From contig NC_080058.1 in NCBI RefSeq assembly GCF_026212465.1, positions 6,759,001 through 6,823,000 on the forward strand: a stretch of 64,000 nt of DNA. Direction: 5' to 3'. Below are positions 10,882 through 22,735 of this stretch, piece by piece. How positions within the stretch are numbered: the first letter of the stretch is position 1; every line of letters begins with the position of its first letter. The position numbers were made by a program, and so were the translations under genes. The notes beneath the pieces are model-generated. The model ran no database searches. It worked only from the letters and a program-made list of their open reading frames with translations, and had not been told where the DNA came from. The DNA is from Amaranthus tricolor (taxonomy: Eukaryota > Streptophyta > Magnoliopsida > Caryophyllales > Amaranthaceae).

Positions 10882-12012
10882 TCATTTGAGATCATCCATA
10901 GTAACCAAGTCATTCCAATCAAAGTTAACCCAAGCAGAAGAATTACTCAAATCCCCCAACCCATTGAAAATAGCAGCATCTTCATCCACCTTCTCAGCAA
11001 AGTGTGACAACAGCCTATCAATCTCGTCTTCATAAGGGGTTGCAGAAATCTCGGCATGACTCGTAGAACCCATGGGATAAGCAAGAGCATCCAGAGAATT
11101 GACAGAAGTAAAAGCACCAAGAGAGCCCACAGAAGGATTTGAGATGTTTGGTGTAGTCGTACAAGTATCAGTAACATATGGAGTACAAGCATTTGAAACG
11201 ACAACTGGTGTACTCCTACCAGTATCAGTAACATAAGGTGTACCCCCAGATGCAGCATTTATGCATTGGGTACCCACAAAAGCAGTAGAAACGATTGGTG
11301 GTGGAGCAACAACAATTGGAAGATCTACAGCAATTGCACCATTTGGAGTAAGCGCAGACTCAGTAAGAACTGAAACCGCGCCATCAGGGCTATCAGCGAC
11401 ACGCTCACCATTCGTATCACAAAGCAAAGATTCAGAGCCTCTCTCCAGCACATTATCGTCGTCATCACTTTCCCACTCTTCCTCTACAAAGCGGGCCCCA
11501 TAATGCTCCCCATTCTTTGGCCCAAGACCACTCTTCTTATAAATCTTACAGATCACATAACAATCCTGGGAAATGCCTGCATCAGCCAAATTCTTATCCT
11601 CTAAACGATACTCATGCATCACCCAATCAGTTCTCTCACCCTTAGGTGGCTTCCCTTTGTGAAAGATCAAAGTCTTGATCTTTCCCACAGGACGTGAATT
11701 GTAAATCATCGTCCTATCATTACCAGTAGACTTCCAGTACCCATAATCAGTTGCCCTGTTAGCTCTTCCTCCATTAGGATATTTCTTTGCTCGAGGGCAG
11801 AAGAAAAACCAATTCAAATCCCTAGATTTCAGACTTGCCATATCAGGGAGATCCCATGGAGCAAACTGATACACATCAACCTCAGCAATCATCTCAGGAC
11901 TCAGTGATTTTCCCAAAACCTTCCTCTTCAGATAATACATAAACAACTCCTCATCCGTGGGGTGAAATCGAAACCCCGGTGGAAGAGATTTACAGCTCAA
12001 TAAACCTTCCAT
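10882..12012 (-). CDS. NAC-domain transcription factor
   Basis: A 376-residue plant NAC transcription factor, a nuclear DNA-binding regulator acting as a dimer. The NAM domain fills about residues 10-160 with its subdomains in order: [53 protein letters not shown] followed by [30 protein letters not shown] followed by DWVMHEYRL, and [12 protein letters not shown]. An acidic [10 protein letters not shown] segment follows, then a Ser/Thr/Val-rich tail with TPYVTDT twice (about residues 255 and 275), and a C-terminus rich in aromatic and acidic residues typical of activation domains. No membrane anchor is seen. It resembles the Arabidopsis NAC082/NAC103 group, but that is from memory. The conserved intron positions of plant NAC genes are uninterrupted here; any intron lies in the leader. 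Confidence 0.93.
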   Translation of the reverse strand: MEGLLSCKSLPPGFRFHPTDEELFMYYLKRKVLGKSLSPEMIAEVDVYQFAPWDLPDMASLKSRDLNWFFFCPRAKKYPNGGRANRATDYGYWKSTGNDRTMIYNSRPVGKIKTLIFHKGKPPKGERTDWVMHEYRLEDKNLADAGISQDCYVICKIYKKSGLGPKNGEHYGARFVEEEWESDDDDNVLERGSESLLCDTNGERVADSPDGAVSVLTESALTPNGAIAVDLPIVVAPPPIVSTAFVGTQCINAASGGTPYVTDTGRSTPVVVSNACTPYVTDTCTTTPNISNPSVGSLGAFTSVNSLDALAYPMGSTSHAEISATPYEDEIDRLLSHFAEKVDEDAAIFNGLGDLSNSSAWVNFDWNDLVTMDDLK

Positions 12013-13040
12013 AACTCACTACCAACAAGGAACAAGCTGTTCCTTTTTAATTAATTTTTCGTCACTTAAAATCTAATTTTGAAATGCAAAATACTTGAAT
12101 TCACTTTAGAACAATAATCAAAATACTAATCAAGCGTAACGTCGCAGCAAGTAGTAGCAGCAGCAGCAGGAAGAAGAAAAAAGGATGATGAATATTATGA
12201 ATCAACAATCGAATCAAAGAGTGAGTTTAATGGTCAAAACCCACTCTCCAATGATCAAATGGACGTCGAAAGTTTACGGACCCCACCACCAACGTCCCCT
12301 CTTGATGAAACAGAACTCAAACAAAAGAATCCACAAATTTTTCTTCTTTAGATTGATATTAGACATGGAGTCCTGTACATCGCATCAACAACATCAACAA
12401 AGGTTCACAACTTTGACTTGCAAAATAATCGAACAATTAACCAAAACCCTTGATATATCAACAGACTCTAATCAAACAAATGAAGCCCTAAGATCGAAAA
12501 AATAATCAACAACACCAAAATCGTAAAAACAAAATCAATCAAAACATCAGAAAAACCCTAAAATTGAAACAAATTTCCTAAATCGAAACCCCCTAATAAA
12601 CAAATTATAAAATCAAAATAGAAGAAACAAATTACAAAAAAAAAAAAAAAGAAACGCCAAAATTCAAACAAATGATAGAAAACACCCAAATCAAAACGCT
12701 CCACTACACAAATTACAAAAATAAAAATAAACGAAACACATCACAAAGAGTACAAAACCCAAACGACGATCGGAAACACCCAAATCAAAACCCTAGAATC
12801 AACAAACAACCTACTTAAAAGTCAACGAGACAAAAGAAAACCCAAAATTGAAACAACGATAAGTGAATCGAAAACTGAAAAACGAAAGCAGACCTGAAAA
12901 TTTAGCTTGGAGGAAGAGAGGAGGCCGAGGAAATTTGGGGGAAGGCGAAGGAAAAATTTGAGAGAGCAATGAAATTGAGAATCGGAAAACGAGTAGAATG
13001 AGTGAATTGAAGGGAGTCGAAAGTATTTAAAGAGTATACG
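12013..13040 (-). promoter_or_regulatory. NAC gene leader with predicted intron, and core promoter
   Basis: On the minus strand a TATA-like TTTAAATACT sits at 13022-13031. It is followed by a CT-rich stretch (about 12995-12900) typical of a plant transcribed leader. A donor CAG|GTCTGC (intron starting at 12893) could splice to an acceptor near 12037 (GAACAG|CTTG), leaving a short second leader segment before the ATG at 12012. The intervening 860 bp is A-rich on the plus strand (T-rich on the transcribed strand), as dicot introns are. The acceptor choice is uncertain. Confidence 0.5.
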
Positions 13041-14293
13041 AGTAAGAAGCTCTACTTCTAATTGGCCGGATGATTTCCATATTTTGACTAATGACTTAAT
13101 GAGTAATGAAACTTTCCCTAGCTATGGTAGTATGTTAAGTTCATACTTCTTAAATATTCGTTAGGTTACGATTATCAATATTATTTGTTGTTTAAGTTTA
13201 TTATGATACGGCTAATATGTAAGAAAATTATTATTAAATATAATTTTGTTTAAATTGTATAATCGTATATTTTTCATGATATTAATCTTTTATAATATTT
13301 AGTTTTGCATAATTCAATATATGAATAACCAAAATAATATATTGAGTTGTATAAAAAATCAAATGTAGTAAGTATAATATCATGGATGTAGTATTAGTGA
13401 TTCTAGTTTATACCAGTCAGTTTCGAGGAGTTTACTATTAAAAGTAAAATTATAAATAAAGGAGTATCCCATTGTGTGTGAGTATGCTTAAAAAAATTTC
13501 TAATGTGTATTGATTTTAAAAATATAGTAGAAAGGAATTTGATTTTTTATAAGAGAAAAAGCTTCATTATTAGATAGTAAATAGGAAAAAACTTCCCGAA
13601 AAAAAAGAAAAAAAACTTGTGAGTGAGAATTTTAAAATTGGTTGAGTTGTAGCAAATTATTTTTTAAAATTAGATTTTATTAAAAATTATCGAAATAACC
13701 TTGTACTGAGGTTTAATAATTCTCTAATTATTTTCTCTTTTTGATATTTTGGTTTTTATTTAAATTAAACTTGATTCTCAAATGAATATTAGATATTTTT
13801 TTCTAAATATTGGTCACAAATGTAAAGAAATTTGGTTATACTCGCTTATGTTTACCAATAAATGTGATTGTTCTCATTTAATTATAATTTGGTGTAAAAT
13901 AAAATATTCAAAGTATTTAATAACATTTAATAGGTTTGTCAAATACGTGATACAATGAATGAAACTATGTTAACTTAACATTATTTAAAGTACTATTTGT
14001 CCCTAGATTGAATCGTTAAGTTGAATGTAAATAATTTTCTAAGGATTAATTTGTAAGTTGAAAGATAGCGTAGTTTCTTGGGATATAGGGACACAGAGAT
14101 GTCTAGTCGTTCACCTAGATATTAATAGTGATACACTGATACACATTGGATAGACCTTTTAGGTGTTCTTCAATTAATCGTATGAACAATTTCATTGTTA
14201 TATTTATAGGATTCATTTGACATTAGCATAACACTATTCTCATTTAATAATTAGCATACTTTCACATTCTCAAACGTCGTACTGTTAAAGGAG
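13041..14293. other. AT-rich intergenic region
   Basis: No gene, inverted repeat or clear element was recognised. The part next to 13040 is upstream of the NAC gene and may hold its distal promoter. Confidence 0.4.
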
Positions 14294-14298
14294 GTTAT

Positions 14299-16911
14299 TG
14301 TAACAACCCGACTTACAGTTAACTAAATAAACAGGGTCATCACGGGGTCTGTTTCCCAAGAAACTTATATAACATTTTCAAAACTTGAGCAAAGGAGTCA
14401 CCAGTTCTTTAACGTAATTAACTCAACTAATTCTCAAATCGAACATCTAACTAAAATACAAAGTTATCATAAAAGTCACTCTATAAGTCCAATATAACCA
14501 ACACAATCAAGTCTAATATACATCTATCAAAAATCGAATACAATACTACACTTTTCACGTACTCAGCTCAATATAACATCTCTGTAACTCTAATCATCAC
14601 CGCTAACCCATCGTTCCCAACATGTTCCGATCTGCAAACATCTAAAAGATGGAAACAACAGGGGGTCAGGTTTAACTGAATGAGAAGTAACAATCCAAAA
14701 CAACAAAACACCCTAATTCAAAACATAGGTTTAAAAGCAATATTAGTTTCCTAGATCTATGTGTGCACAGAGAGTCTAGTTTGAGAGGTGCCCCATTGCT
14801 CTAAGGCTATGTCACTCTCGGGTAAAGCTAGTCAATATCTGAATGACAACTCGCCTCAAAAACAGGAAGTAAGGAACAATGTTCTTCAACTCCGTCAATG
14901 ACCAGCTCGCAAGCCCGATCTATTGGCCATATCATAATATCAACATAAATCGTCTCAACAATTTTCAATTTCAAAAGAGCTTTAGTAAAAAGTTTATTTT
15001 CAAGAATGTAGTCTGATCAGACCTTTTAAGGGACTACTACTACTCACCGAAAAGACACTTCAAGGAGTCAAGAGCGGTTCACCACAATTGACTAGAAGGG
15101 TTCATCGACGTAGTCTTATCCTGAAGCATGACAATATCATAACGTCACTGGCGTGTGTTCGATGCAACTATACTAACATATAACTTATTACATCTCCTAT
15201 GACCATAGCTTAAATCAAGATTCTTTTCTAGCATTTCATGATCTAAGGTTGTTTCTAAAGATATCAAAGAACCTAGAGTAACCCAACAATGCTCATAGAT
15301 TTATATTCATCCTAAGTCTATATTTATCAATACCTTCAAGAATCGAATACTTTAAATAAGAACATCAATAATCGCATATCTTCATTATTATATAATGTTC
15401 CTTAACAAGTCTATACTCCAGGTATTCCATCATATCTCTAAAATTAATATCAATTCTCATTATCCTTCAAATTATATATTTAATTGCCATAAAGATAGGT
15501 GTTCTATTTACCGATATTGATACACAAACAAAGCCATATATATTCATCCAAGAGTGTCAAAATACCCAACATTTCACCATTAAGGACATATCACAACAAA
15601 ATCAAAATCTCAATCTCCAATAAGATAGTACAATCAACATAAGGTCCACATCAAATCCACAAGTATCCAACTAATCTTCACTCAATTAATTAAACTCATA
15701 ACGATAAAGAGTGTAATACGATATTAAAATAATATATGAAAATAAAGAAAATATAATCAATAACCACAATTGGAATTTTTATGGAAGAAGAGAAAACATG
15801 AGAAAAAAATCAAGGAATTATTGAATAGGATATATACCTTCTAATTCTTTTTAGGCAACAGAAAAGATGTAGGAGGAATTCCATAATCAGAAGGCTGCCA
15901 GCATCTTCTTTCGACCCAAAACGAAAGCTGGCAGGTAGTGTAGGCTACTAATTCAATGTCTCAGGCATAAAGGTGTTATTGCTGCTGTATAGGGTCGGGT
16001 TCCGGGAATGAGGAGGGCTGTACGCGGCTGTTGCCGCCTGTTTGAGGGCCAAGAACCGAGCAAAAGAGATTCTGGATTGGTTCATAAATCAGAAAATTAG
16101 ATGGAAAGAAGATTGTACCTGTGTTGCTGAATTTCAACAATAATTTCAGTGAGAATGTAGAATAAAGAAGTATAATAATCAAGTCTCTGTACCAGTAATG
16201 TGTGGTATTGAAGACCAAGTAACAAGATAATTGCTGATTTTCGGATCCAAATAAGGCAAGAAGCCCGCTGCTGTTGGTTGTTGTTAGGGTTCGAAATCAG
16301 TGGAACATGAAGATGAATGTAGTAAATGTGCTCAAAAATTAAAGAAAAGAAGGGGAAACTATACCTAATGTTGTTCTTGTGTATTATTTTCAGAAAATCA
16401 GAGGAAAAAGATAGGTTTTGTTCTTCGAATATCCAAAGCAAGAGAGAAGAGAACACAGAAAAAAAAATGTTATACCTACTCCATTTTTATCAAAATCGAA
16501 AACAAGGAGGGAAGGGTCTGCTGTGTTTTCTTGCGAGCATCAGAGGTAGAAGATGAGTATTGTTTGCTTTACTCTAATGTGCGAAAAGAGGGAGGTTCAC
16601 CTTGATCTGGGTTTCGAAATCAAGAGGTAAGGGATGAGGGGGTAGAGTTCGAAAATCAGAATGAGATTATGTTTGGGGAGGATGATGAATATTACATGTG
16701 GGGAAAGAAACTAATTTTTAGGGAAAAAATAAATAATAAAATAAAATAAAATATCAAGGGATAATAAATGAATTATTATGTTGGGTATGTTGGGTATCCT
16801 TAAGTCCAATACCGCTTCTCATTCCTTCTAGATTTAACCCAATAAAATTCTAATCTTGATATTTATTTTAAGTTTTCAATTCTAAATATTACTAATTTCC
16901 CAAATGTTATA
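14299..16911 (+). mobile_element. solo LTR A (2.6 kb)
   Basis: It starts TGTAACAACCCGACTTAC and ends CCAAATGTTATA (terminal CA mutated to TA). The 5-bp duplication GTTAT flanks it perfectly (14294-14298 and 16912-16916). It matches the oppositely oriented element 24054-28122 over the first ~900 bp (for example the GATGGAAACAACA and AAGCATGACAAT stretches) and again in the last ~120 bp. No retroviral-type protein is encoded; short frames around 15976-16556 look like chance. One LTR with its own duplication is the signature of LTR-LTR recombination. Confidence 0.8.
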
Positions 16912-16916
16912 GTTAT

Positions 16917-17703
16917 AAAGGGAATATTCAGGTTTGTTTTAAGTTAAGTAGGAGTTTTGATCATATAAGATTGGATAAGTCATATTAATAATTAAGGTTA
17001 GTATCTCGATCGCTTAAAGAGTAAAAACTGAAAATGCATGATCGTGCTCAAATGGATTAAAGAGTTAATCATTTTATCAACAGTTCATACTCAAATCTGA
17101 TAGTAACCAACTATAAAATGTATTTTAATTAGATTATTGTACTGTTAGTTTGTTACTATAGTTGGATCTTAAGAGGTTATACTTATAAGTTATCAATTGG
17201 ATAAAATGGAATCAATAGCATAAGACGCTCTTTGGACTATTTAGTATAAGAGTTATTAGCATGATTTGATAAGTGATTTAATTGGGAATCAAAACACCAG
17301 TTGAAATTAATCATGATTATTATTATATGAATATTACATGTAAAGGGCAAAAGAAAGGTCGATACAATTATAGAGAGAAGTTGAGAGCATTGAGTTATAG
17401 AGAGAGAAGTGAGGAATGACAAAGTTGAAAGTTTTAAATATAAAAAGTGACAACACATTGTAAATTAGGGCTGCGATCCGATCCGAAAGCTCAGAATTTC
17501 AAAGATTTCAAATCAATGAAATTGCATTTCACGTCCATCAGAAAATCTCGGATATCCAATGATCTGGATATTGGATATCCGAATTATCGATTTGTATCAA
17601 AGGATATCCGAGTAATAGAAGTTGGTCTATCTTTATTAAAAAGATATTTATTAGGTTAAAAGTTCAGATTATATTGTTTTCTCGTCAGAAATTAGTATAC
17701 AAA

Positions 17704-17742
<39 letters not shown>

Positions 17743-17964
17743 TTTGAGATAAATTATTATTAATATATAATCTATAAATCATAAACCTCGGTGGTGGTGA
17801 CGTGGTGTCTGTATACTAGTTTGTTATGCTTTATGGGCTTCTACAATATTAGAAATAAAGTATCACAGTGACTAAATGCAATTGGGCTTTTATATTTGGA
17901 TATTTCAGAAATCCAAAAATGTTGAATCTTATTCCATGTCCGACCCAAAACCTCGTTTGATATT
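16917..17964. other. intergenic, with a degenerate hAT-like repeat
   Basis: No gene. From about 17466 there is GCTGCGATCCGATCCG, and near 17550-17600 several GGATATCC motifs. Similar GGATCGGATATCC sequence resumes right after the MITE at 18505, suggesting that the MITE inserted into an older repeat. A (TTA)n tract lies at 17704-17742. Confidence 0.4.
17704..17742. repeat. (TTA)n microsatellite
   Basis: About 13 uninterrupted ATT/TTA units. Confidence 0.9.
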
Positions 17965-18505
17965 GAAAATTTGAAATGAATAAGATTAATTATAAAAAGA
18001 AACATCAAATAAGAGCATAATCAACTTATTTTCAATTGTAAGCGCCTAAATTTCAAACTTGAGGTATGGGTCACTTCCTAACTGTGAACAAGTAATTTGA
18101 TTCAAAAAAAAGCCAAAGAAGTTGTTCGCACTTACTAAATGCGAACGAGATTGTTGACTTTTTTTTGACCAAATCACCTGTTCGCAGTAAGTAAGTGCGA
18201 ACAAGCGTATCCCTAAAAACAAAAACTTCTTTCGAAGTGCGAACAGAGGAGCCTGGTTAAACATAGTCAACCTCCTGTTCGTAGTTAGTAACTGTGAACA
18301 GGGAGTTGACCCTATTTGACCAAGTTTTCCTTTGTTCGCACTTAGTAAGTGGGAACAGTTTGGTCGACTTTTTTGATCAGTTTGCCTCTGTTCGTAGTCA
18401 TCGAACTTGAGCTCTAGTGCCGGAGGCGCTTACATTTGGAAATAAGTTGATTTTGCTCTTATTTTGTGCTTTTTAAATAATTAATCTTATCTATTTCAAA
18501 ATTTC
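17965..18505. mobile_element. MULE-derived palindromic MITE, second copy
   Basis: A 541-bp element whose ends are GAAAATTTGAAATGAATAAG (left) and, reverse-complemented, GAAATTTTGAAATAGATAAG (right). Both continue through GATTAATTAT and AATAAGAGC to TAAGCGCC. The interior has at least six palindromic units such as GTTCGCACTTACTAAATGCG, GTTCGCAGTAAGTAAGTGCG and GTTCGTAGTTAGTAACTGTG. Flanking 9-mers TTTGATATT and TCAGATGTT agree at only 6/9, so the duplication is weak or decayed. No coding capacity. Confidence 0.75.
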
Positions 18506-19137
18506 TCAGATGTTTGGATCGGATATCCAAAGGTCAAAGTTTCATTAGATATTTAGTGTTTTTATTAAGCACATATTGACAGAAATTATAATTAAGCTGA
18601 GTGAGCTATCCGTCTCATATTGAGACGGCCTTGTCAAGGACCAGCTGTTACGGCCCGTTTGGTAATCGATACTAAAATGTTCGAATGGCAATGGGAAAAT
18701 TAATGTAATTTTGGTAGAAATATCTCTTGACAAACTTAATGGTCATCATTTGAACATGTGAAATTAGATGGCAATGAAAAATTGTGAACAAAAAGTTTTT
18801 TATGATCAAATCTTCATTACCATTTTTTATTATCATATATTTTTTTAATAATATTGTAAATAGGCATTAAAAATAATATAAGTAGACATTTAAAATAAGA
18901 ATATAATAAATAAACATTAAAAATAATAAAATTAAAAATATGTTAAATATGCATTAATCTTTAATAATTTCAAAGAGACGGTGTCTCAACACATTTAACA
19001 TTACAAATAAGAAATGTGTTTTTGGAAACACGAATTTATTTGGGAACTTAAAAAGGCAAAAGCAAAAAAAGTGTCATTTCATTTCACCGAAAGGTTTCGG
19101 GGGTTAGGGTTTGTGTTCCGGCATAAAAGGCAGTGTA
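18506..19137. other. intergenic with MITE debris
   Basis: Holds the perfect short palindrome CCGTCTCATATTGAGACGG (18610-18628), a stretch beginning GGCCCGTTTGGTAATCGAT (18652) that resembles a hAT-type end, and at about 18835-18995 a degenerate copy of the family with GAGACGGTGTCTC ends and TAGGCATTAA-type internal repeats. No gene. Confidence 0.45.
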
Positions 19138-19960
19138 ATGGCTGTGGAATTAGTCGGAGAGGAAGATGTTGTGGATTTGAACAAATTTAGTTGTGAGTGC
19201 AATTCATACGACAAATCTTCTCTAAAACTGGTCGGCAGATTACTTACGGAGAGACCATTCAATTTTGAAACAATGGAGAAATTCATGAATCTTGTTTGAA
19301 ATTTACCAGAAGACGCCATTGTAAGTCCAATTGGAGAAAAAAACCTCTTCCTTTTCGAAATCTTCGATCGGGGACATAAGCAGAAGGTTTTAGACGGAAG
19401 ACCTTGGTGTTTTGGTGACTGATTACTTATTTTGCAAGAAACCTCAACTCAATTGGAACCCTCTGAGTTTATTCTTAATCATTCTCCTTTTTGGGTCAGG
19501 TTATATAACTTACCTTTTGGGTATCGATCAAATGAGATCATTAAAGCAATTTCTGCATCGATTGGGGAGGTTTTAGAGGTTGAAGATGATGATTATGCGG
19601 AACTTGAACCATTCCGTAGAGTCAAGGTAATGATTGATGTTACAAAACCTATTAAGAGATTCCAACGTATTCGTATCAAGGGAGGTGACACTGTGAAAAT
19701 TGACATAAAGTATGACGAGTCGCCACACATCTGTTGTTTGTTTGGTATGATGAGCCATACAAATGAATGTTGTACTTTGGTCACTAAGGAAAACAATGAG
19801 TTGGGATTTGGATGGAGTTTTGATTTGAAGGCACCCCCTCTTGTAGAGGTACGCAAACCTAAAATGAAGGCTCAAGATTATATGCATCCATCCTATAGAG
19901 CATAGAATGTCGCGGATATGGCAGAGATTAGGGCTAATAATGCTTCAATGTCCAAGTAAT
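19138..19960 (+). pseudogene. DUF4283/zinc-knuckle (LINE ORF1-like) pseudogene
   Basis: From the ATG at 19138 one frame reads MAVELVGEEDVVDLNK, then LLTERPFNFETM, LFLFEIFDRGHKQKVLDG, WVRLYNLPFGYRS, IGEVLEVEDDDYAELEPFRR, the knuckle region HICCLFGMMSHTNECC and FGWSFDLKAPP. In-frame stops occur near 19297, 19421 and 19903; the first two sit where Trp is usual, consistent with TGG-to-TGA changes. DUF4283 followed by a CCHC-type knuckle is typical of the gag-like ORF1 of plant L1 elements and their domesticated derivatives. No reverse transcriptase follows, so this is an isolated remnant. The knuckle also lacks the normal CX2CX4HX4C spacing. Confidence 0.75.
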
Positions 19961-20534
19961 TTTAATTTGCTTTTGTCATTTTTTTATTATTTTTGTTTCA
20001 ATGTTCTGTTATCCATTTGAACCTTAATTGTTTTTGTTTATGTGGATGAAGACCTTATGTAAAAATTTGAACCTCATAGTTACCTTTAACTAAGCACCTC
20101 CCTTTATAACACCCTTAATGTTAGCTGGCAGCATGATTTCTGAGTTTTGTAGACATTGCAATATCCTGGTTAAGGGTGTCCTGCCGGATGGAAGCCAGAC
20201 CCCTAAGGTGTTATAAGTAAGATAGTTTTGGGGGTCTGAAGATGAGTGCTCGCTCACTTCATTGGAGCGCTCTCTCTTGGTTTGAATCGAGGACCGGAAG
20301 ACTATCACAGAGGAGCACGCGCTTCCCAGTATAGTTTGTCCTCGGATTCTAGCCGTTTGTCATTGATTGCTTGGTTAGTACAATTGATCGTTGGATTAAT
20401 AACCATATTCTTATTTATTGCTTGATTACCCCTTTATTTGACGTGTTAGGAGTTATTTTCCAATGTTAATGCTCATTAAGTTGAGTTATTCATGAGTTAC
20501 ATACTCATGAATAGAGAGATCATGGAAGAGCCCC
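19961..20534. other. spacer upstream of the DUF3615-like gene
   Basis: Contains a small element bounded by CTTTATAACACCCTTAA (20102) and CCTAAGGTGTTATAAG (ending about 20218), an inverted repeat of about 14 bp enclosing 116 bp. Nothing else was identified. Confidence 0.4.
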
Positions 20535-20543
20535 ATATATATG
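20535..20543 (+). promoter_or_regulatory. TATA box candidate of the DUF3615-like gene
   Basis: ATATATATG in the context CCCCATATATATGTGC lies about 110 bp upstream of the ATG at 20651, a reasonable distance for a short leader. Confidence 0.4.
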
Positions 20544-20650
20544 TGCTTCTTTGATCATCCTTAGAGACTTTCATTTTTGACAAAAACACTTAATACTTTT
20601 ACATTTTGCTATCTCTTTCTAAACACATTATTCTGCTCGATTTAGCTATC

Positions 20651-22276
20651 ATGGTGATGATTCCAACCCTTCTCAAGTAAGCGCTTATAAGAGTTGGGTG
20701 GTGACTTAATCATTGGGAATATGGTGTTTGTTTGAGCACATTCGAGACAACCACCGAATACGTTTTTAGGAAGGGATTTATTCTCGTCGCATTAAGATTC
20801 CCCTTGTATCAAGCCTAAAAGATATTAGAGCTAACCATGAGGTAACGTTGTTATAGGTTGGTGGTGTTTAGTTAACAAAAAATCAACTAGGGATGCTTAG
20901 CGTTATAGCTAAGGGTAGTTAGGAGATTGAGGTGTTCTGTTAAGGGTTGTTAAATGCAATACATCCTTTTCTGGATGATATGAGTTGTTCTGTAGCATTT
21001 AGTATTAAAATCGAATTCTATATTGTTTGTGAACTAATCATTGGAATTGGTTGAATTGCAGAGAGCTTCCTTCCAGTTCAAGTTTAAGTATCTCCTATCT
21101 ATTGGGTGTTCGTCCTTATAGCTTTCCTCCTGGTCGCTGTGATTGTTTAATCCTTTGGGAGAAAGACAATCGTGCTGCCGTCATTACCCATTGTGCTATG
21201 AAAGTTTTGAAAGCCTTCAACTCTAGATGTGTATGTACTCATGCTCATCCCACACCCTTAAGTTTCTCAATCTTGTCCATTAATATTGCTCACTCCTCTT
21301 TATTTGCAGTCAACTGACTATGAGATAGAAGATTGTATGGATACCTGTTGTTCTACTGATCGTTGTGGTTTTTTTCATTGCAACTTTACTGCCAAGCCCA
21401 ATACACGTCCCTTAATTGCTGACGATTATTCTTCCAAGGTGTTCTTTGCTGAGATTCAGAAAGATAATAATGGTGAACAAGTTCCAACTGCTTACTCTAT
21501 ACTGCATGGTAAGCTCTTTTCTTACTTTTTGTTTGTCGTCCCATTTATCAATATGATGCCTCCTGTACTACTTCCTCTACTCCACTATACTTGCTACATT
21601 TGATTTTTTACGCAATTTAATGTTTTATTTTGATCATTTATATGTTGAAATATACAAAGTTAAAAATTATAAAAACTTAATATTATGAAAGTATGCGATT
21701 AGACGATTCAAACAAAATCCCACATGATTATATTTTTTCTTACACATTAGTTGCAATATTTAAAATAAACTTGAACGATGAATAGTGTCAAAAACCATTA
21801 TGTAGCGAGTATTTCAGAACGGAGGAAGTAATAACTTTGATTTTGGAATTTTATTTTTTGTTTCAAAATTGTAACTTATTAAACCTTTTTTCTTTTTTAA
21901 AAAAATGTAACATTGTAATTTTGTGAGTGCTTGTTTCAAAATTGTTACTCCCTCGATCCTGTTTGGTTTGATGCAAAGAGAAAGTTGGTGTTTTTTATAA
22001 AAAAGGTAGTTAATGATAATAAATGAAGAGACAGAATGAGATGAAGGGATGCAATTAAAAGAGAGTTTAAATTTATGGATGAGATTAAAAGGATGTGGTG
22101 GGCCATTGTCCAAAAATAGAAATGATGCAAATTAAGTGGGAGGGACCAAAATAAAAATGATGCAATTTAAGTGGGATGGAGGGAGTATACCTTTTTTTCT
22201 TTCTAATAATGTAATCGTTTGCTGATTATGATGGATTGCAGAGGTTGGTGCTGCTTTCTTGTTAGAAACCTATTAA
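20651..22276 (+). CDS. small four-exon gene, DUF3615-like domain
   Basis: Proposed exons are 20651-20676, 21062-21230, 21310-21508 and 22242-22276, separated by GTAAGC...TTGCAG, GTATGT...TTGCAG and GTAAGC...TTGCAG introns. Phases agree at every junction and give 429 coding bases, a 142-residue protein starting MVMIPTLLKELPSSSS and ending AAFLLETY. The core has AVITHCAMKVLKAFN, a Cys-rich MDTCCSTDRCG, FFHCNFTAKPN and SKVFFAEIQ. This spacing (Ala/Leu helix, then H-x-N-F-x-A-K, then FFAE) resembles the plant domain DUF3615, whose function is unknown; the match is from memory. No signal peptide or membrane segment is seen. Being shorter than usual, it could be a truncated family member. Intron 3 contains a Stowaway MITE. 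Confidence 0.6.
21948..22185. mobile_element. Stowaway-like MITE in intron 3 of the small gene
   Basis: The ends are CTCCCTCGATCCTG and, at the right, GGATGGAGGGAG, flanked by TA on both sides (21946-21947 and 22186-22187). The size (238 bp), TA target and CTCCCTC terminus fit Stowaway. Confidence 0.85.
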
Positions 22277-22409
22277 TTTGTTGTTATATTTGAGTGCAGA
22301 TTTGATTAAATTTATGAATGTCTTATAGTAGCTCTTTCAGTGATGGATTTTCCTTTTGCATTTCTTGATTAATTTTCTTGTCAGTCTTTTACCAACAACA
22401 AGTTTGGGG

Positions 22410-22735
22410 CTTCTACGAATTACAGTCTTGAAATTTTTTTTTGCGAATTACAATCACTAACTTAGAAAAATGAACATCGCTGCGGCCAAGTCACAGGTTT
22501 CCAATGACCAGCCTCCAAAATGTCCTACTAATCTCCTAAATAAACGTTTACTTAGCTCTTTACCTTGGACCTTAACCCCCAGTTAAAATTACCCCCATTT
22601 TGGAGGCAATTTATGGGTTTAATAGATCATTTTGGAGGTTGGGCATAGATCCTGGTGACTTGGCCGCAACTATGCTCACTTTTGTAAGTTGGTGGCTGTA
22701 ATTCTCCCCAAAAAATCAGGGTTGTAATATGCAAA
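22410..22735. mobile_element. non-autonomous DNA transposon with ~100-bp inverted ends
   Basis: The left arm has ACGAATTACA, ATCACTAACTTA, TGCGGCCAAGTCAC and CAGCCTCCAAAATG. The reverse complement of the right arm has GAGAATTACA, CCACCAACTTA, TGCGGCCAAGTCAC and CAACCTCCAAAATG. It is non-coding, and its borders and target duplication are unclear. Long arms and an outer GGGCTT terminus suggest a MULE-type MITE, tentatively. Confidence 0.6.

Noticed and set aside
12185..12505. 106-residue plus-strand frame upstream of the NAC gene
   Set aside because: No domain; it lies in the predicted leader intron on the opposite strand, with simple-sequence composition.
15976..16556. Open frames of 76-119 residues within solo LTR A
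   Set aside because: Hydrophobic low-complexity translations without similarity to known proteins; both strands are open by chance in LTR sequence.
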